In this document: piece by piece, positions 1-8,621 of the stretch
Layout of the letters: each line of letters starts with the position of its first letter
Position numbering within the stretch: position 1 is the first letter of the stretch
Assembly (NCBI RefSeq): GCF_003001905.1
Contig: NZ_PVNE01000019.1
Coordinates: 1 to 64,000, forward strand
From: Planifilum fimeticola
GTDB taxonomy: Bacteria > Bacillota > Bacilli > Thermoactinomycetales > DSM-44946
Reading direction: 5' to 3'
Length of the DNA: 64,000 nucleotides
Notes under the pieces: model-generated
What the model saw: the letters and a program-made list of their open reading frames with translations, nothing else
What the model was told of the DNA's origin: nothing
Databases searched by the model: none
Translations under genes and position numbers: made by a program

Positions 1-94
1 CGGCGGGCGGACGCCCGGGGCCTGGTTTCGGTTTGGGGAGCAGGGGCTCAATCACAGCCCATTGTTCGTCTGTCAGCTCATGTCTCGTACTCAT
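1..94 (-). CDS. IS5-family transposase, N-terminal part, cut by window edge
   Basis: Reading leftward from an ATG at 94, the first 31 codons give MSTRHELTDEQWAVIEPLLP followed by a Lys/Pro/Gly-rich stretch ending GRPP. The TDEQWAVIEPLLP and PGRPP motifs are typical of the N-terminal DUF4096 region of IS5-type (IS427-like) DDE transposases. The rest lies outside the window, so activity cannot be judged. It marks the left flank of the accessory region as a site of insertion. A weak GGAAG lies just upstream of the start. Family call is from motif recognition; subgroup is uncertain. Confidence 0.75.
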   Translation of the reverse strand, partial: MSTRHELTDEQWAVIEPLLPKPKPGPGRPPA

Positions 95-170
95 ACTTCC
101 ATTTTACATTGGCAGATCATGTTTTTGAAATAGCTTGTATAGTTAGCACTGAGGTAAATGTAATAGATAT

Positions 171-959
171 CTAAAACTCAACTCCAAAGATGTTTTTCAC
201 AAACTCAATTTCTTCCGGAGTAAAATGAACACTTGTCACCATTAATTCCAACTCCTGCGGACCTATTTTCTGACGAATGGTAACTGGCACACCTTTTTCT
301 CGGACAATGCGATCCACATCTTTGATCATTTGAAATTGCTCTTCAGAGTGAGTCGTGTTCAACATTGATTTCCATAGATCATATTCATTTTCATCGGTCT
401 TGATAATGTAGTTCATTCCGATTTCTTGAGATCTTAAATATTGATAACCAAGTATTACCTGGGCTTCTTCCCAGGGAAATACTTCGGGTTCAAATCCAAA
501 ATACGGATCATAATAAAATGCATCTTCATCTGCAGCAACATAATGATCAATGGCTAAAGGTGTCAACAACAATCCGAGAAAAAGCACCAAAATGGAACCA
601 TAGGCTAAAATTACGGCCACTATTTTACCTGGTATCATCTCCTTCAGATCATTCTTAGCCAGCAAGAGATGAACCCAACCAAAAATGCCCACTACAATAA
701 ATAATACTGTCATTGTTAGGATTGTGTAGGAAAGACCTGTTGGAGCCCAGGTCTGAAAACTGGGTTCCCGGGTCAAATATTCCTGTATGTTAATAATCCA
801 TTTATTGATCACTTCTAAACTCAAATAAACAGCAGCGAAATAATACGCCACCAGCAAAATATTTTTTACGATCCTAATAATGATCCACTCTCCTAACACT
901 TGGAACATAATTCTAATTAGCAAAAAAGGGAATCTGAAATGAAATGCTCTTCCATTCAT
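171..959 (-). CDS. Hypothetical membrane protein
   Basis: A 262-residue protein with about four hydrophobic segments (roughly residues 9-50, 75-100 and 113-135) followed by a soluble, acidic C-terminal half. I do not recognise the family. Its ATG at 959 overlaps the TAA of the upstream gene by one base, indicating translational coupling with the 959-1768 protein. The pairing of a soluble family member with a multi-span membrane protein is repeated at 4900-6460, so both pairs may derive from one duplicated module. No function is assigned. Confidence 0.6.
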   Translation of the reverse strand: MNGRAFHFRFPFLLIRIMFQVLGEWIIIRIVKNILLVAYYFAAVYLSLEVINKWIINIQEYLTREPSFQTWAPTGLSYTILTMTVLFIVVGIFGWVHLLLAKNDLKEMIPGKIVAVILAYGSILVLFLGLLLTPLAIDHYVAADEDAFYYDPYFGFEPEVFPWEEAQVILGYQYLRSQEIGMNYIIKTDENEYDLWKSMLNTTHSEEQFQMIKDVDRIVREKGVPVTIRQKIGPQELELMVTSVHFTPEEIEFVKNIFGVEF

Positions 960-1768
960 TACGATTTGGGATTGCGAAGTTTAGCTAAATAGTTTTCTAC
1001 ATCTGGATGTTGCTCGATTGGTATATCCTTGTATATTTCCCTTCTTAGCTCCTCCAAGATTTTAACCTCTTCGGGGTCCCTTTTCTTCGAATACATCCGC
1101 CTGTCATGATGCTTCAACTCCTTATAAGCTAACCACAGCCGCCAGTTTTTCCACGATACCTGGGTATTGAGGTAGTTGATAAGACGCTCACGGGCTTCAG
1201 ATGTTTCCAATTCAATTTCATTTTGTCTAAAACCACTACGTGCCAAGGCCATATGATAGCTTCTCATTTTCTTAAAATCATCTTCCGTAACCACTCCCCG
1301 TTTACGGGTTTCTACCGTAAGCTTTTTCCCGGCATTCACAGATTTCCTAATAGTAATCTGATGGTCAATCACTTCTTTGGATAAGGAAATCATTTCATCC
1401 AATTCTTTTTGTAGTTGACTGGGCAAATTAACCGCATATTTTTTTATCTTTTCCAACACCCTGATATACCTTTTATAGATAGTTACTATCGGCTTTCTTG
1501 CCATACTTTCTCCGTCATTAGCTAAAATTGTGATTGATGTATTGTATGCATCTGCAATCAATGCCACTTTTCGTATTTGTGATACCGGTAAGACCGCACC
1601 ATCGTCACGGATAACCATCAGTTCCTCTGCTGGATCAAAGTAAAAGTAGTAATAGAAGGTACCATCTATAAAAAGTTTAGCAGGGAATACTTCCCACTTT
1701 TCTCCATTCTTTGTGTATCGTTCAACAACTTCTCGGATCTCGGGATCCAAGTTGCTCGGTATTATCAT
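959..1768 (-). CDS. Hypothetical protein, paralogue of the 5651-6460 product
   Basis: A 269-residue soluble protein. The ATG at 1768 is preferred over the longer reading frame (to 1816) because a GAGGAGG ribosome site lies 8 nt upstream. It resembles the 5651-6460 protein in several blocks: an N-terminal GE(K/R)(W/Y)..FP segment followed by (D/N)GxxYY, an (R/K)(D/E)DG turn, and a C-terminal VVT.(D/E)D.K....YH motif followed by a conserved helix. No known domain is recognised. It is coupled to the downstream membrane protein by a one-base overlap. Role unknown; the paralogy is seen directly in the translations. Confidence 0.65.
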   Translation of the reverse strand: MIIPSNLDPEIREVVERYTKNGEKWEVFPAKLFIDGTFYYYFYFDPAEELMVIRDDGAVLPVSQIRKVALIADAYNTSITILANDGESMARKPIVTIYKRYIRVLEKIKKYAVNLPSQLQKELDEMISLSKEVIDHQITIRKSVNAGKKLTVETRKRGVVTEDDFKKMRSYHMALARSGFRQNEIELETSEARERLINYLNTQVSWKNWRLWLAYKELKHHDRRMYSKKRDPEEVKILEELRREIYKDIPIEQHPDVENYLAKLRNPKS

Positions 1769-1849
1769 CACCCGCTCCTCCTCATATCCCCGCTGGGCAT
1801 TACTGATCCGCGACATTTTCAGCTAACACTTGTCAATGCACTGATAATT

Positions 1850-2075
1850 CCATGCTTGGTGCAACTCATCGCTTGACCAGATCCTATCCGACGAGTCACA
1901 ATTGCTCACCACGCAAAAGATATTCTCCCTTCTTCTGTGCCTGCTCGATCGCTGCGTAAGTGAATCCATCCCGCTGGACAGAATTTGATTAAAGACCTTG
2001 AACGACTCCCATAGACAACCCCGGTGCTATTGCAGGGCCTGCCCTTCCACATCCGTTACCGCCTAACTCCTTCGA
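1850..2075 (-). pseudogene. Decayed VWA-domain lipoprotein gene remnant
   Basis: The DNA is recognisably similar to parts of the intact VWA gene at 3514-4827. Shared blocks include the GCTCACCACG region, the CTGCTCGATCGCTGCG block (1941-1956 versus 4134-4149), the TTAAAGAC block and a CCCTTCCACATC block (2042-2053 versus about 4683). On the minus strand it reads a frameshifted version of the SFQKSLNKF..GW..L..AAIEQA segment of the VWA fold. Stops, frameshifts and internal deletions exclude a product. It occupies the otherwise gene-less space between 1769 and 2117. Confidence 0.7.
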
Positions 2076-2117
2076 AAAGCCGAAAGCCAGCGAAGCGAAA
2101 TGGAAGACCTCCAATTG

Positions 2118-2861
2118 CTACTTTGGATACTCAACAAGATATTTTTCAATATCCTTCGGTGTGCGAACTTTTTTTGCTCTCTCATGGGTCAAAACAATGT
2201 CATGTCTAAGATAATCAATGTATTCTCCGCTCACCTTTATGTCTCTACCCTTTTCCCTCAACAGCCTTTCCTCATAAAATGAAATCTCCAATCTAAAACG
2301 TTGAATCCCTTTTTCACGGAAAAACTCAATCAGCTGAAAAGCCTTCTCCAGCTCCTCATCCTTATTGGACTCGTTCAAGTCTTTGAACAAAAAGATATCC
2401 ACTATCGATCGCATTTTGTCCGGGTGTTGCTTTCGGATCTCCTGATAGTCAGGTAGATTCTTGTGGTCCAGTTCTTCATACAGTGATTCATTCGTCCCCA
2501 CATCTGAAGTAAATTCCCAACGTTCCCGGGCTGGATACAGCTGGTCGATCAAGGGCTTGATTTCGTCTTCTGATTGCTTGCTCCACAATGCAACAGGATA
2601 GGTATCGAAATATCCTCTGTTTTTCGATTTATACCCAACAAAGGTAACTCGTTTATTCCCTTTTGGATGGGCGATGAGACTAAACTCACCCAGCTCATAA
2701 TTGTACTTTGCTTCCCGGACCACCACAAACTCCTGGCCATATTTGTTTTCAAGGTAGCGGATAATTTCTTTTTGAACCTTCGCAGGATCCTCCGAGGGAT
2801 AAAACAGGGAGCAGCCGCTAAGCAAACAAAGAATCAGCAACCTTGAAAATGCCTTCCTCAT
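2118..2861 (-). CDS. Hypothetical lipoprotein
   Basis: A 247-residue exported lipoprotein. The ATG at 2861 is chosen because it has GGAGG 7 nt upstream and opens a type II signal peptide (MRKAFSRLLILCLLSGCSLF) with lipobox LLSGC; the longer frame upstream has no export signal. After cleavage the protein would be anchored outside the cytoplasmic membrane. The mature part is charged and mostly helical, with no family I can name. It lies between VWA genes (intact and decayed), and its signal peptide resembles that of the 3514-4827 lipoprotein. Confidence 0.7.
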   Translation of the reverse strand: MRKAFSRLLILCLLSGCSLFYPSEDPAKVQKEIIRYLENKYGQEFVVVREAKYNYELGEFSLIAHPKGNKRVTFVGYKSKNRGYFDTYPVALWSKQSEDEIKPLIDQLYPARERWEFTSDVGTNESLYEELDHKNLPDYQEIRKQHPDKMRSIVDIFLFKDLNESNKDEELEKAFQLIEFFREKGIQRFRLEISFYEERLLREKGRDIKVSGEYIDYLRHDIVLTHERAKKVRTPKDIEKYLVEYPK

Positions 2862-3328
2862 CACATTGCCTCCAGTCGTTTGCAAACTTCCATTGAACTC
2901 AAGTCCGTTATCAAAGATTAAGTGTTTGTTGATTCTTGGCATTGATTCGGCGGGAATCCCACATCTATAAAAATGGCCGCCAGCAGGAACGAAATTCTTT
3001 GCCAGCGGCTCTCTACACAAAAATACCTTTGATAAAATTCGCAATACTACATGCTGACATCACCTATCAAGGTTTAATCACTTTGCCTGTGAACAAATGT
3101 AAAATTCCTATAATCAACTTCCGCCATACGGACCGTTATTGCCCTCTCATAGGGACCATGCTGCCGCTGGGCATCCAGCAGATCACACCGGAGCATTGAG
3201 GCCCCCGGCTACTTTAAATTTACCTTAGTGTCAAAGGCATTGAACTCCTTGATAATCCTCTCCGAGCATCGGCATTCAGATCCTTCGGAAACTGTTTGCT
3301 AACCAAGAAAGATGAGCTGTAAAAACAA
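2862..3328. other. Gene-less spacer with possible coding relics
   Basis: About 470 bases without a supportable gene. On the minus strand, short open fragments around 3213-3300 (reading SKQFPKDLNADAR and IIKEFNAFDTKVNLK in different frames) look like the C-terminus of a decayed gene, but I cannot name the parent. Nothing else is recognised here. Confidence 0.3.
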
Positions 3329-3353
3329 GGGGATGGTTGAGGGAACCATCCCC
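3329..3353 (-). terminator. Terminator after the VWA lipoprotein gene
   Basis: GGGGATGGTT and AACCATCCCC form a 10-bp stem with a short loop. On the minus strand it is followed by TTGTTTTT, a standard intrinsic terminator for the 6460-3514 transcription unit. Confidence 0.8.
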
Positions 3354-3513
3354 ATTCTCTTAATCGAGGTATATATCTCTATTTCCTTTTTATGCTCTTG
3401 CTTTCTAAGAATGAAGAACCAAGTAATTTCTTAGGTTAATCTTTGTACGTCTACAACTGAGAATCGAAATACAAATTTACCCTCAAGCGTTATACATTGC
3501 AAAAAAACCCAAC

Positions 3514-4827
3514 TTATTGCTCATATTTCTCTTGCATGTCTCTTGCTTTTTCTTTAACCCTATCTTCCTCATCCATACGTGCATTCCAAAGTTGATCGCG
3601 CAATGTGATAGACCTCTTATTAGTATACTCATATAACTTGAGCCATCTATTAGAAATTTTATTGGATAATTCGAAGCTGGCCTTCAATTTTCCAATCGAG
3701 TTAAGATAATCCTTTGCATCAGTCATTCTTCCTTTTTCCCTGTTATATTTATCGCGTATCTTATCAATAGTTTCATTCAAAACATCTATCTTATCTCCCC
3801 ACATTTTCCGGGCATCACTTGCACTATCAATTCCCCACATTAGCCATTCACTGCGCAAACGTCTATATTCCTTTTCCAAATGCCTTTGTAGATCATCACC
3901 GGTGTTCACAGTGGCGTACTCGCCCCCACCGGCTTCCGCCACCTTCTTCAGCGCCCGCTGTCCCGCGTTGTCCACGTCAAAGCCGATAATGTTGACGATC
4001 GCTTGGATTTCCGAATCGTGTAGCTCCTTCGCTGCCTTGACCGGATCCCCGCCACAGGTCTCAATCCCGTCGCTCACCACGTAGATAATGTTCTCCACAT
4101 TCTCTCCTGTCTTCCCGCTCAAATCGCTCTTCGCCTGCTCGATCGCTGCGGCGAGAGGAGTCCAGCCCGTCGGTCGGAACTTATTTAAAGACTTCTGAAA
4201 AGACGACTTGTCATACTCCCCCAATGGATACACCATTTCGGTGCTCTTGCAGGAGAGCGCTTTATCTTTCTGCTGATTGCTTCCCTTGTGCCCGTAAACC
4301 CTCAATGCCACACGGGCTCCTTCCGGCAGTTTGGACGCAAATTTCCGGATCGCATCCTTGGCGAGATCCATCTTCACTCCGCCGCTCACCCGGCCTGCCA
4401 TGCTCCCGCTGGCATCCAGGAGAATCTCCACGTTCACCTGTTTGGGAAGTTCCCCCTCCTCCGGGGCGTTGACGTCTCCCGGCGTTTCACGATCGGTCCT
4501 GATGGTGGGGTCCAGTTCGTCCAGGGCTTTGACTTCGGGCTTATAATCCTCAGCCAAAAGAGCCACCAGATGGTTGTAAGCCTCGTCCGTAGTCATGTTG
4601 TCGGGCAGTTTGTCCAGCTCCGCCTTCACCTTTTCCTCATCGTACTTGTCCCCGGCGTACTTGCCAGGCCCCTCCCGGAGCATCCCTTCCACATCGGTAG
4701 CGGCCTTCTTTACTTCTTCTTTATTGGGTTTATCTTTATCTGCAGTGTTATCCTGTGAAGAAAGCAGGGAACAACCGCTACTAAAAAGCAGACAAAGGAT
4801 CAACATCCCTGAAAACAGCCTTTTCAT
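3514..4827 (-). CDS. VWA-domain lipoprotein (YwmC/YwmD-like)
   Basis: A 437-residue secreted lipoprotein. The start at 4827 has AGGGGG 7 nt upstream and opens a signal peptide with lipobox SSGC (Cys19). After a charged linker, residues about 132-310 form a von Willebrand factor A domain: VNVEILLDASGSM carries the metal-site DxSxS motif (Asp138), with a conserved Thr in GWTPL and SDG later. The C-terminal 110 residues are helical and charged. VWA lipoproteins bind partners in a metal-dependent way on the cell surface; the partner here is unknown. It lies downstream of a membrane protein and a soluble protein that probably share its operon. Confidence 0.8.
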   Translation of the reverse strand: MKRLFSGMLILCLLFSSGCSLLSSQDNTADKDKPNKEEVKKAATDVEGMLREGPGKYAGDKYDEEKVKAELDKLPDNMTTDEAYNHLVALLAEDYKPEVKALDELDPTIRTDRETPGDVNAPEEGELPKQVNVEILLDASGSMAGRVSGGVKMDLAKDAIRKFASKLPEGARVALRVYGHKGSNQQKDKALSCKSTEMVYPLGEYDKSSFQKSLNKFRPTGWTPLAAAIEQAKSDLSGKTGENVENIIYVVSDGIETCGGDPVKAAKELHDSEIQAIVNIIGFDVDNAGQRALKKVAEAGGGEYATVNTGDDLQRHLEKEYRRLRSEWLMWGIDSASDARKMWGDKIDVLNETIDKIRDKYNREKGRMTDAKDYLNSIGKLKASFELSNKISNRWLKLYEYTNKRSITLRDQLWNARMDEEDRVKEKARDMQEKYEQ

Positions 4828-4899
4828 AAATAATCCCCCTAATAAAATCGTTATCGCCCCTATCCTGTGTATACTCACAACTATGTAGAAACATCATAT

Positions 4900-5625
4900 T
4901 CAGTAATCTTGTTTATATTGTCCCACAAACCCAAGTTCATCAAAATGCCCTTCATCAATCTCCACCCAGTCAAGAGTATAATTTGTAAAAACAAAGGTGA
5001 AATACGGCAAAAACAACATATTCCCGAGCATCATTGCAATGGAAACGGACAGGAAACTGCTGGTAAACTGCAATACACAATATACTATAACTCCTTGAAT
5101 AACCAGTTCAACGAGCCACATTAAAAAAATAACACCCAAAATCTTAAAAAAGTGTTTTCTGCCTATGGCGAAGGCTCTCTTGAATCCCTTCCACCACCGT
5201 TGATTTTCCAAGACGGCAACATACGGAATGGTGGCAAGCCAAACCAAAAACAACAAACCCGGAATGATGAAGAGTAGCGAACCGAGTACCACCAACAGCG
5301 AGTATAAAACGCTCATCACGTAAACTGGAAAGATATTTTCAAACAAACTCTGGAAACAGTCCGACCGCTTCACTTCGCCATTCAGGCTGTATTGAGCAGC
5401 CATTTTAATAAAGGGGATTTGGGCAATGCACAGTCCGACGGTGAGAAAAAAGAAACCGGTCAACTGCCCAAATTGAGGAAGATACGCCAGTGAGAAAAGC
5501 AAATTAAAATAATTGATAACAAAGTATAAAACGAGTTGAAGCGGAAGAACAAAGGAAAGACAAATAAAAAGAACAGTCCCGAAGTTTTTTCGGTAGGTGA
5601 TCCAGGCTTCCTGGTAGCTTTTCAT
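4900..5625 (-). CDS. Multi-span membrane protein
   Basis: A 241-residue integral membrane protein with about six hydrophobic segments. The ATG at 5625 has a GGGGGG ribosome site 6 nt upstream; the longer frame runs into the neighbouring gene and was rejected. The pattern of long paired helices with a P-G-L turn (LLFIIPGLLFLVW) recalls YciC/DUF975-type membrane proteins, but I cannot assign it firmly. The start lies 25 bases from the stop of the 5651-6460 gene, so the two are probably cotranscribed, with the VWA lipoprotein gene following. Confidence 0.65.
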   Translation of the reverse strand: MKSYQEAWITYRKNFGTVLFICLSFVLPLQLVLYFVINYFNLLFSLAYLPQFGQLTGFFFLTVGLCIAQIPFIKMAAQYSLNGEVKRSDCFQSLFENIFPVYVMSVLYSLLVVLGSLLFIIPGLLFLVWLATIPYVAVLENQRWWKGFKRAFAIGRKHFFKILGVIFLMWLVELVIQGVIVYCVLQFTSSFLSVSIAMMLGNMLFLPYFTFVFTNYTLDWVEIDEGHFDELGFVGQYKQDY

Positions 5626-5650
5626 ACAATTCCCCCCAAAATAGTGTGTT

Positions 5651-6460
5651 TTACTTGGGATTTCGTGTGATCTCAAGAGCTTTTTGAAACATTTTTTCTT
5701 CCCGCTCCATATTCCCATTTATATAAACATCAATAACCTCCTTCATCATCTCCCGATCTTTCGGTTTCACCTTTTCCTCGTCGGGATGCATCCGGATATG
5801 GTAAAACCACAATGCGATTGCCGGGAAGATTTTTTTCTTTTGAAAAAGGTACCGAATCACCTTTTTTCGATCCTCATAGGTGTTCATCTGAACGATATTC
5901 TGCATGGTGGCACATTTCCAGAGTTCGTAGTGGTAGTCGTTCAATATTTTAAGATCTTCAGGTGTTACAACTTGATCCTTTACCCTTTGGCTTATATGAC
6001 GATCCGCTTTTTTAACTAATTCTTTAAAGCGTAGATGGTTTTCAATCGTCGATTGAGGAGCTTTGATGAAACCCTCCAACGCTTTCTGGATATCCAGAGG
6101 CATCTCATGTTTCATCGTACGTTCCACCCAGCGAAGAATCGACAAGGTACGTCTCATGAAGCCCAAGTGCCGTTTTCTTGCCACTCGAAATCCGGTTGTA
6201 TAAAGGGCTTCATTTATATTACTCAATTCAAAATTCATTCTTGTCGCCAATTCAACTTCTTCTAATTTAAGAGATGGTACCGAACCGTCCTCTTTGATGG
6301 TAATATATCCGGTTACCGGTTGTCCTAAATGATAACTGGCACCGTAATAGGTATTTCCGTTCACCTCGATTCTGCAAGGAAAGATTTGATAGCGCTCACC
6401 TTGTCGCTTATACTGTTCTAGGGTTTTTGACACGACCTCTGGTAGTCTAAATTTCGCCAT
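5651..6460 (-). CDS. Hypothetical protein, paralogue of the 959-1768 product
   Basis: A 269-residue soluble protein with the same layout as the 959-1768 protein: GERYQIFP and NGNTYY near the N-terminus, an IKEDG turn, a basic middle region, and VVTPEDLKILNDYH near residue 190. No catalytic motif stands out. A GGGGGTG ribosome site precedes the ATG at 6460. It heads an apparent operon (soluble protein, membrane protein, VWA lipoprotein). The parallel arrangement at 171-2075 suggests that the whole module was duplicated and one copy degraded. Confidence 0.65.
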   Translation of the reverse strand: MAKFRLPEVVSKTLEQYKRQGERYQIFPCRIEVNGNTYYGASYHLGQPVTGYITIKEDGSVPSLKLEEVELATRMNFELSNINEALYTTGFRVARKRHLGFMRRTLSILRWVERTMKHEMPLDIQKALEGFIKAPQSTIENHLRFKELVKKADRHISQRVKDQVVTPEDLKILNDYHYELWKCATMQNIVQMNTYEDRKKVIRYLFQKKKIFPAIALWFYHIRMHPDEEKVKPKDREMMKEVIDVYINGNMEREEKMFQKALEITRNPK

Positions 6461-6490
6461 ACCATCACCCCCAACCTCTATTGTAGAGAA

Positions 6491-6519
6491 CCCCCGGGAC
6501 AGCTTTCAATGCCCGGGGG
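6491..6519 (-). terminator. Probable terminator after the secreted protein gene
   Basis: CCCCCGGG and CCCGGGGG pair over 8 bp around a short loop. It lies just past the stop of the 6531-7547 gene in its direction of transcription. The T-tract is weak (TTCTCT). Confidence 0.5.
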
Positions 6520-6530
6520 GCATATGTCAT

Positions 6531-7547
6531 TTAAGAGAACCAGCTTTTCACCTTATTCCATGCTCTTTTGCCTGCGTTTGCTACTGCATTGACACCGCTT
6601 TTTACCGCCCTCATCGGAGCTGAAACAATCCGGGCAAAAGTCTTATTCTTGGTGAAATATTGTCCAAAGGTGCCAAAGGCCCAGACAGCTAAACCAATTC
6701 CACCGACTGCCAATGCAATGGGACCTCCTCCAATCAGAAAAGCAGCCCCCATCGCAACTCCACCTAACGCAGCCAAAGCCTTCAAATTGTAGTCCGCTTG
6801 TGTTTCAAGATCTGCTTCTCCCGCCACGTCATAAGCCGCACCTAAATTATATATAAACTCCCAACCATTAAAAGCTATGCCAACTATATTTGCACCATAC
6901 GCAAATTTGGAAACCTGTGCTGCAGGAGTACTGATTCTGTTAAGAAATCCCGAGAAGCCTCCCTGTCCAAAACCAGAACCACCAAAATTTCTAAGGGTTG
7001 AAAATAACTCTCTCCACTTCACAAACCCCGAAATTCCGAGAAACTGATCCACTCCGTCCCAAGCATCGAGAAAAAGCTTGTTCCACCCTTTTCCGTCAAC
7101 TTTTAAACCAAATCCATTTCGAAGTATGCCCGCCAAAAAACTATAAGTGGACCGTCCGGCTTGCCCTGCACTGATATTACCATTTATCGGGTCTAAATCC
7201 CCTATAAGTGAAATCTGACCCTTGATAAAATCATTAACCCCATACTTAATCAATTTATAGCCCAGTGTATCCAGAAGGCCCCAATTATCTTGTGATCCCG
7301 ACGGTGCGGTCGAATTGCTTGAACCGCTGTCGGAATCCCCTTTAGATAGATCTGGGTTGTGTGTATCCCCTTTAGGATTCAAAGGTTCCGGTTTAGGATC
7401 ATAGGGTTGAGGGGTAAAGGGATCCGGTTTGGGGTCATAAGGTTGGGGTATGAAAGGTTCCGCCATCGCGGAATAAAGTGGAAATATCACACTTGCAATC
7501 AGAGCAACAATCATTACAATTGCTACATTACGCTTAAACACAATCAT
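6531..7547 (-). CDS. Secreted proline-repeat, glycine-zipper protein at end of tad locus
   Basis: A 338-residue protein of unknown family. The ATG at 7547 has GGAAGGTGG just upstream and opens a classical signal peptide ending near SAMA. The mature N-terminus carries two copies of a PF.PQPYDPKP repeat, then a Ser/Gly-rich linker. The middle is glycine-rich, and residues about 260-300 form two hydrophobic glycine-zipper helices (ALGGVAMGAAFLIGGG and LAVGGIGLAVWAF). The C-terminus is cationic and could be amphipathic (KRAWNKVKSWF). This layout recalls membrane-active proteins, but no function is proven. It is the last gene of the tad cluster, 24 nt after the tadE-like stop. Confidence 0.65.
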   Translation of the reverse strand: MIVFKRNVAIVMIVALIASVIFPLYSAMAEPFIPQPYDPKPDPFTPQPYDPKPEPLNPKGDTHNPDLSKGDSDSGSSNSTAPSGSQDNWGLLDTLGYKLIKYGVNDFIKGQISLIGDLDPINGNISAGQAGRSTYSFLAGILRNGFGLKVDGKGWNKLFLDAWDGVDQFLGISGFVKWRELFSTLRNFGGSGFGQGGFSGFLNRISTPAAQVSKFAYGANIVGIAFNGWEFIYNLGAAYDVAGEADLETQADYNLKALAALGGVAMGAAFLIGGGPIALAVGGIGLAVWAFGTFGQYFTKNKTFARIVSAPMRAVKSGVNAVANAGKRAWNKVKSWFS

Positions 7548-7571
7548 CTTTCCACCTTCCCTGACTTTCAA

Positions 7572-7958
7572 TCAATCCAAAACTGGCGCTACCGCACTGC
7601 GAGTAAAGGTAATCGGGGGCAAACCCGAGAGAAATACAATATCGACTTCTGTCTTGGCGGTAACAATCGCCCTGTCGCTCCCGATATTTACATCAAAACT
7701 CGCCCGATACGCACCTGATTTTCCAAAGGAAGCTTTTGCTTGTTGAATGGCAGCTCCCGGATCCTTTTCTATAGCTGCTACACGGACCGCATCCCGCAAT
7801 GCCGCCTGGGTATCTAACACGGCCAAACCTGCCACCGCAAATTGCCACACAACAAGTGCCATCAACAGAAAAAAGGGAATTACAAGGACAAATTCAACGG
7901 TCGATGATCCGGAACGTTCCTTCAATGGATGAAGCAATCGCTTGATGAAAACAGGCAC
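7572..7958 (-). CDS. tadE: TadE-like minor pseudopilin
   Basis: A 128-residue protein with the TadE/TadG N-terminal signature: a basic leader (KRLLHPLKERSG) followed by SSTVEFVLVIPFFLL, a class IVb pseudopilin motif with Glu at +5 of the expected cleavage site. One membrane helix follows, then a small extracellular domain. TadE-type pseudopilins are processed by the Tad prepilin peptidase and help Flp pilus assembly. It starts at GTG with GGGAGGGG upstream, close behind the TadG-like gene, and is followed by the secreted-protein gene. Confidence 0.85.
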   Translation of the reverse strand: MPVFIKRLLHPLKERSGSSTVEFVLVIPFFLLMALVVWQFAVAGLAVLDTQAALRDAVRVAAIEKDPGAAIQQAKASFGKSGAYRASFDVNIGSDRAIVTAKTEVDIVFLSGLPPITFTRSAVAPVLD

Positions 7959-7982
7959 GGTTCACCCCTCCCACCTTCGGAT

Positions 7983-8621
7983 TCAGTATTTGATTTCCAC
8001 CATTTTTTCGGGAAGGAGTTTCAAATACAGCCTTTTTGGTCCATACCCATCGCCTTCCACATAGGTATCGCTGAAATACTCTTGGAAGATAACCGGTTGA
8101 TAGCGTGTGCGGGCCTCCACTCTCACTCGATCATGGACCGGTATGATGATTTTTCCCTGATCATCTCCGCCGTTTTGCTTGACATAATCCCGCACCGCGA
8201 CTGCCAATTCCTGCCTATGTTTATTAAAAACAGTTTTCAGAAACTCCCTTATAAGCTGCTCGTTTCCGTCAAACAAGTCTTGCAGTACCTCATCAATTGG
8301 AAGATCATCCAGAGGCTTCCCTTCCAATAACGCTTCCTTCAACTTGGAATCCTCGGGAAAAGCTTCCTCGATCGCTTCTTCAGAAAAATCATTGCCCAAA
8401 AGATTTCGGATTTCGTCCTCCAACTCCAGTCCGATCCACTCATCCATTTTTTTGGTGGCGACCAGCGCACCGGCATCAGCCGCCACCTGGGCCGAGGAAT
8501 GGGAAGCCCAAGCAATGGCGATGGCTCCAACAAAAAGCGCAAACAAAACGAATACCGGTATGGAGCCCACCCAAGCGGTTGTTACACTGCCCCTTCGTTT
8601 TCGTATCAGGAAGCATCTCAT
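7983..8621 (-). CDS. TadG-like pilus assembly protein
   Basis: A 212-residue protein with one N-terminal membrane helix (about 13-40) preceded by RKRRGSV and followed by SSAQVAADAGALVA. This ADAGALA-type motif is the hallmark of the Flp-pilus TadE/TadG-like (DUF2134) N-terminal region. The rest is acidic and extracellular. It lacks the large VWA domain of Gram-negative TadG; a separate VWA lipoprotein is encoded nearby. The ATG at 8621 has GGGAGGAG 10 nt upstream. It follows flp after a 450-base gap containing a strong terminator. Confidence 0.75.
   Translation of the reverse strand: MRCFLIRKRRGSVTTAWVGSIPVFVLFALFVGAIAIAWASHSSAQVAADAGALVATKKMDEWIGLELEDEIRNLLGNDFSEEAIEEAFPEDSKLKEALLEGKPLDDLPIDEVLQDLFDGNEQLIREFLKTVFNKHRQELAVAVRDYVKQNGGDDQGKIIIPVHDRVRVEARTRYQPVIFQEYFSDTYVEGDGYGPKRLYLKLLPEKMVEIKY

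Noticed and set aside
3125-3200. Short plus-strand and minus-strand frames near 3160
   Set aside because: Fragments too short and broken to assign; may be relic DNA but no parent was recognised.
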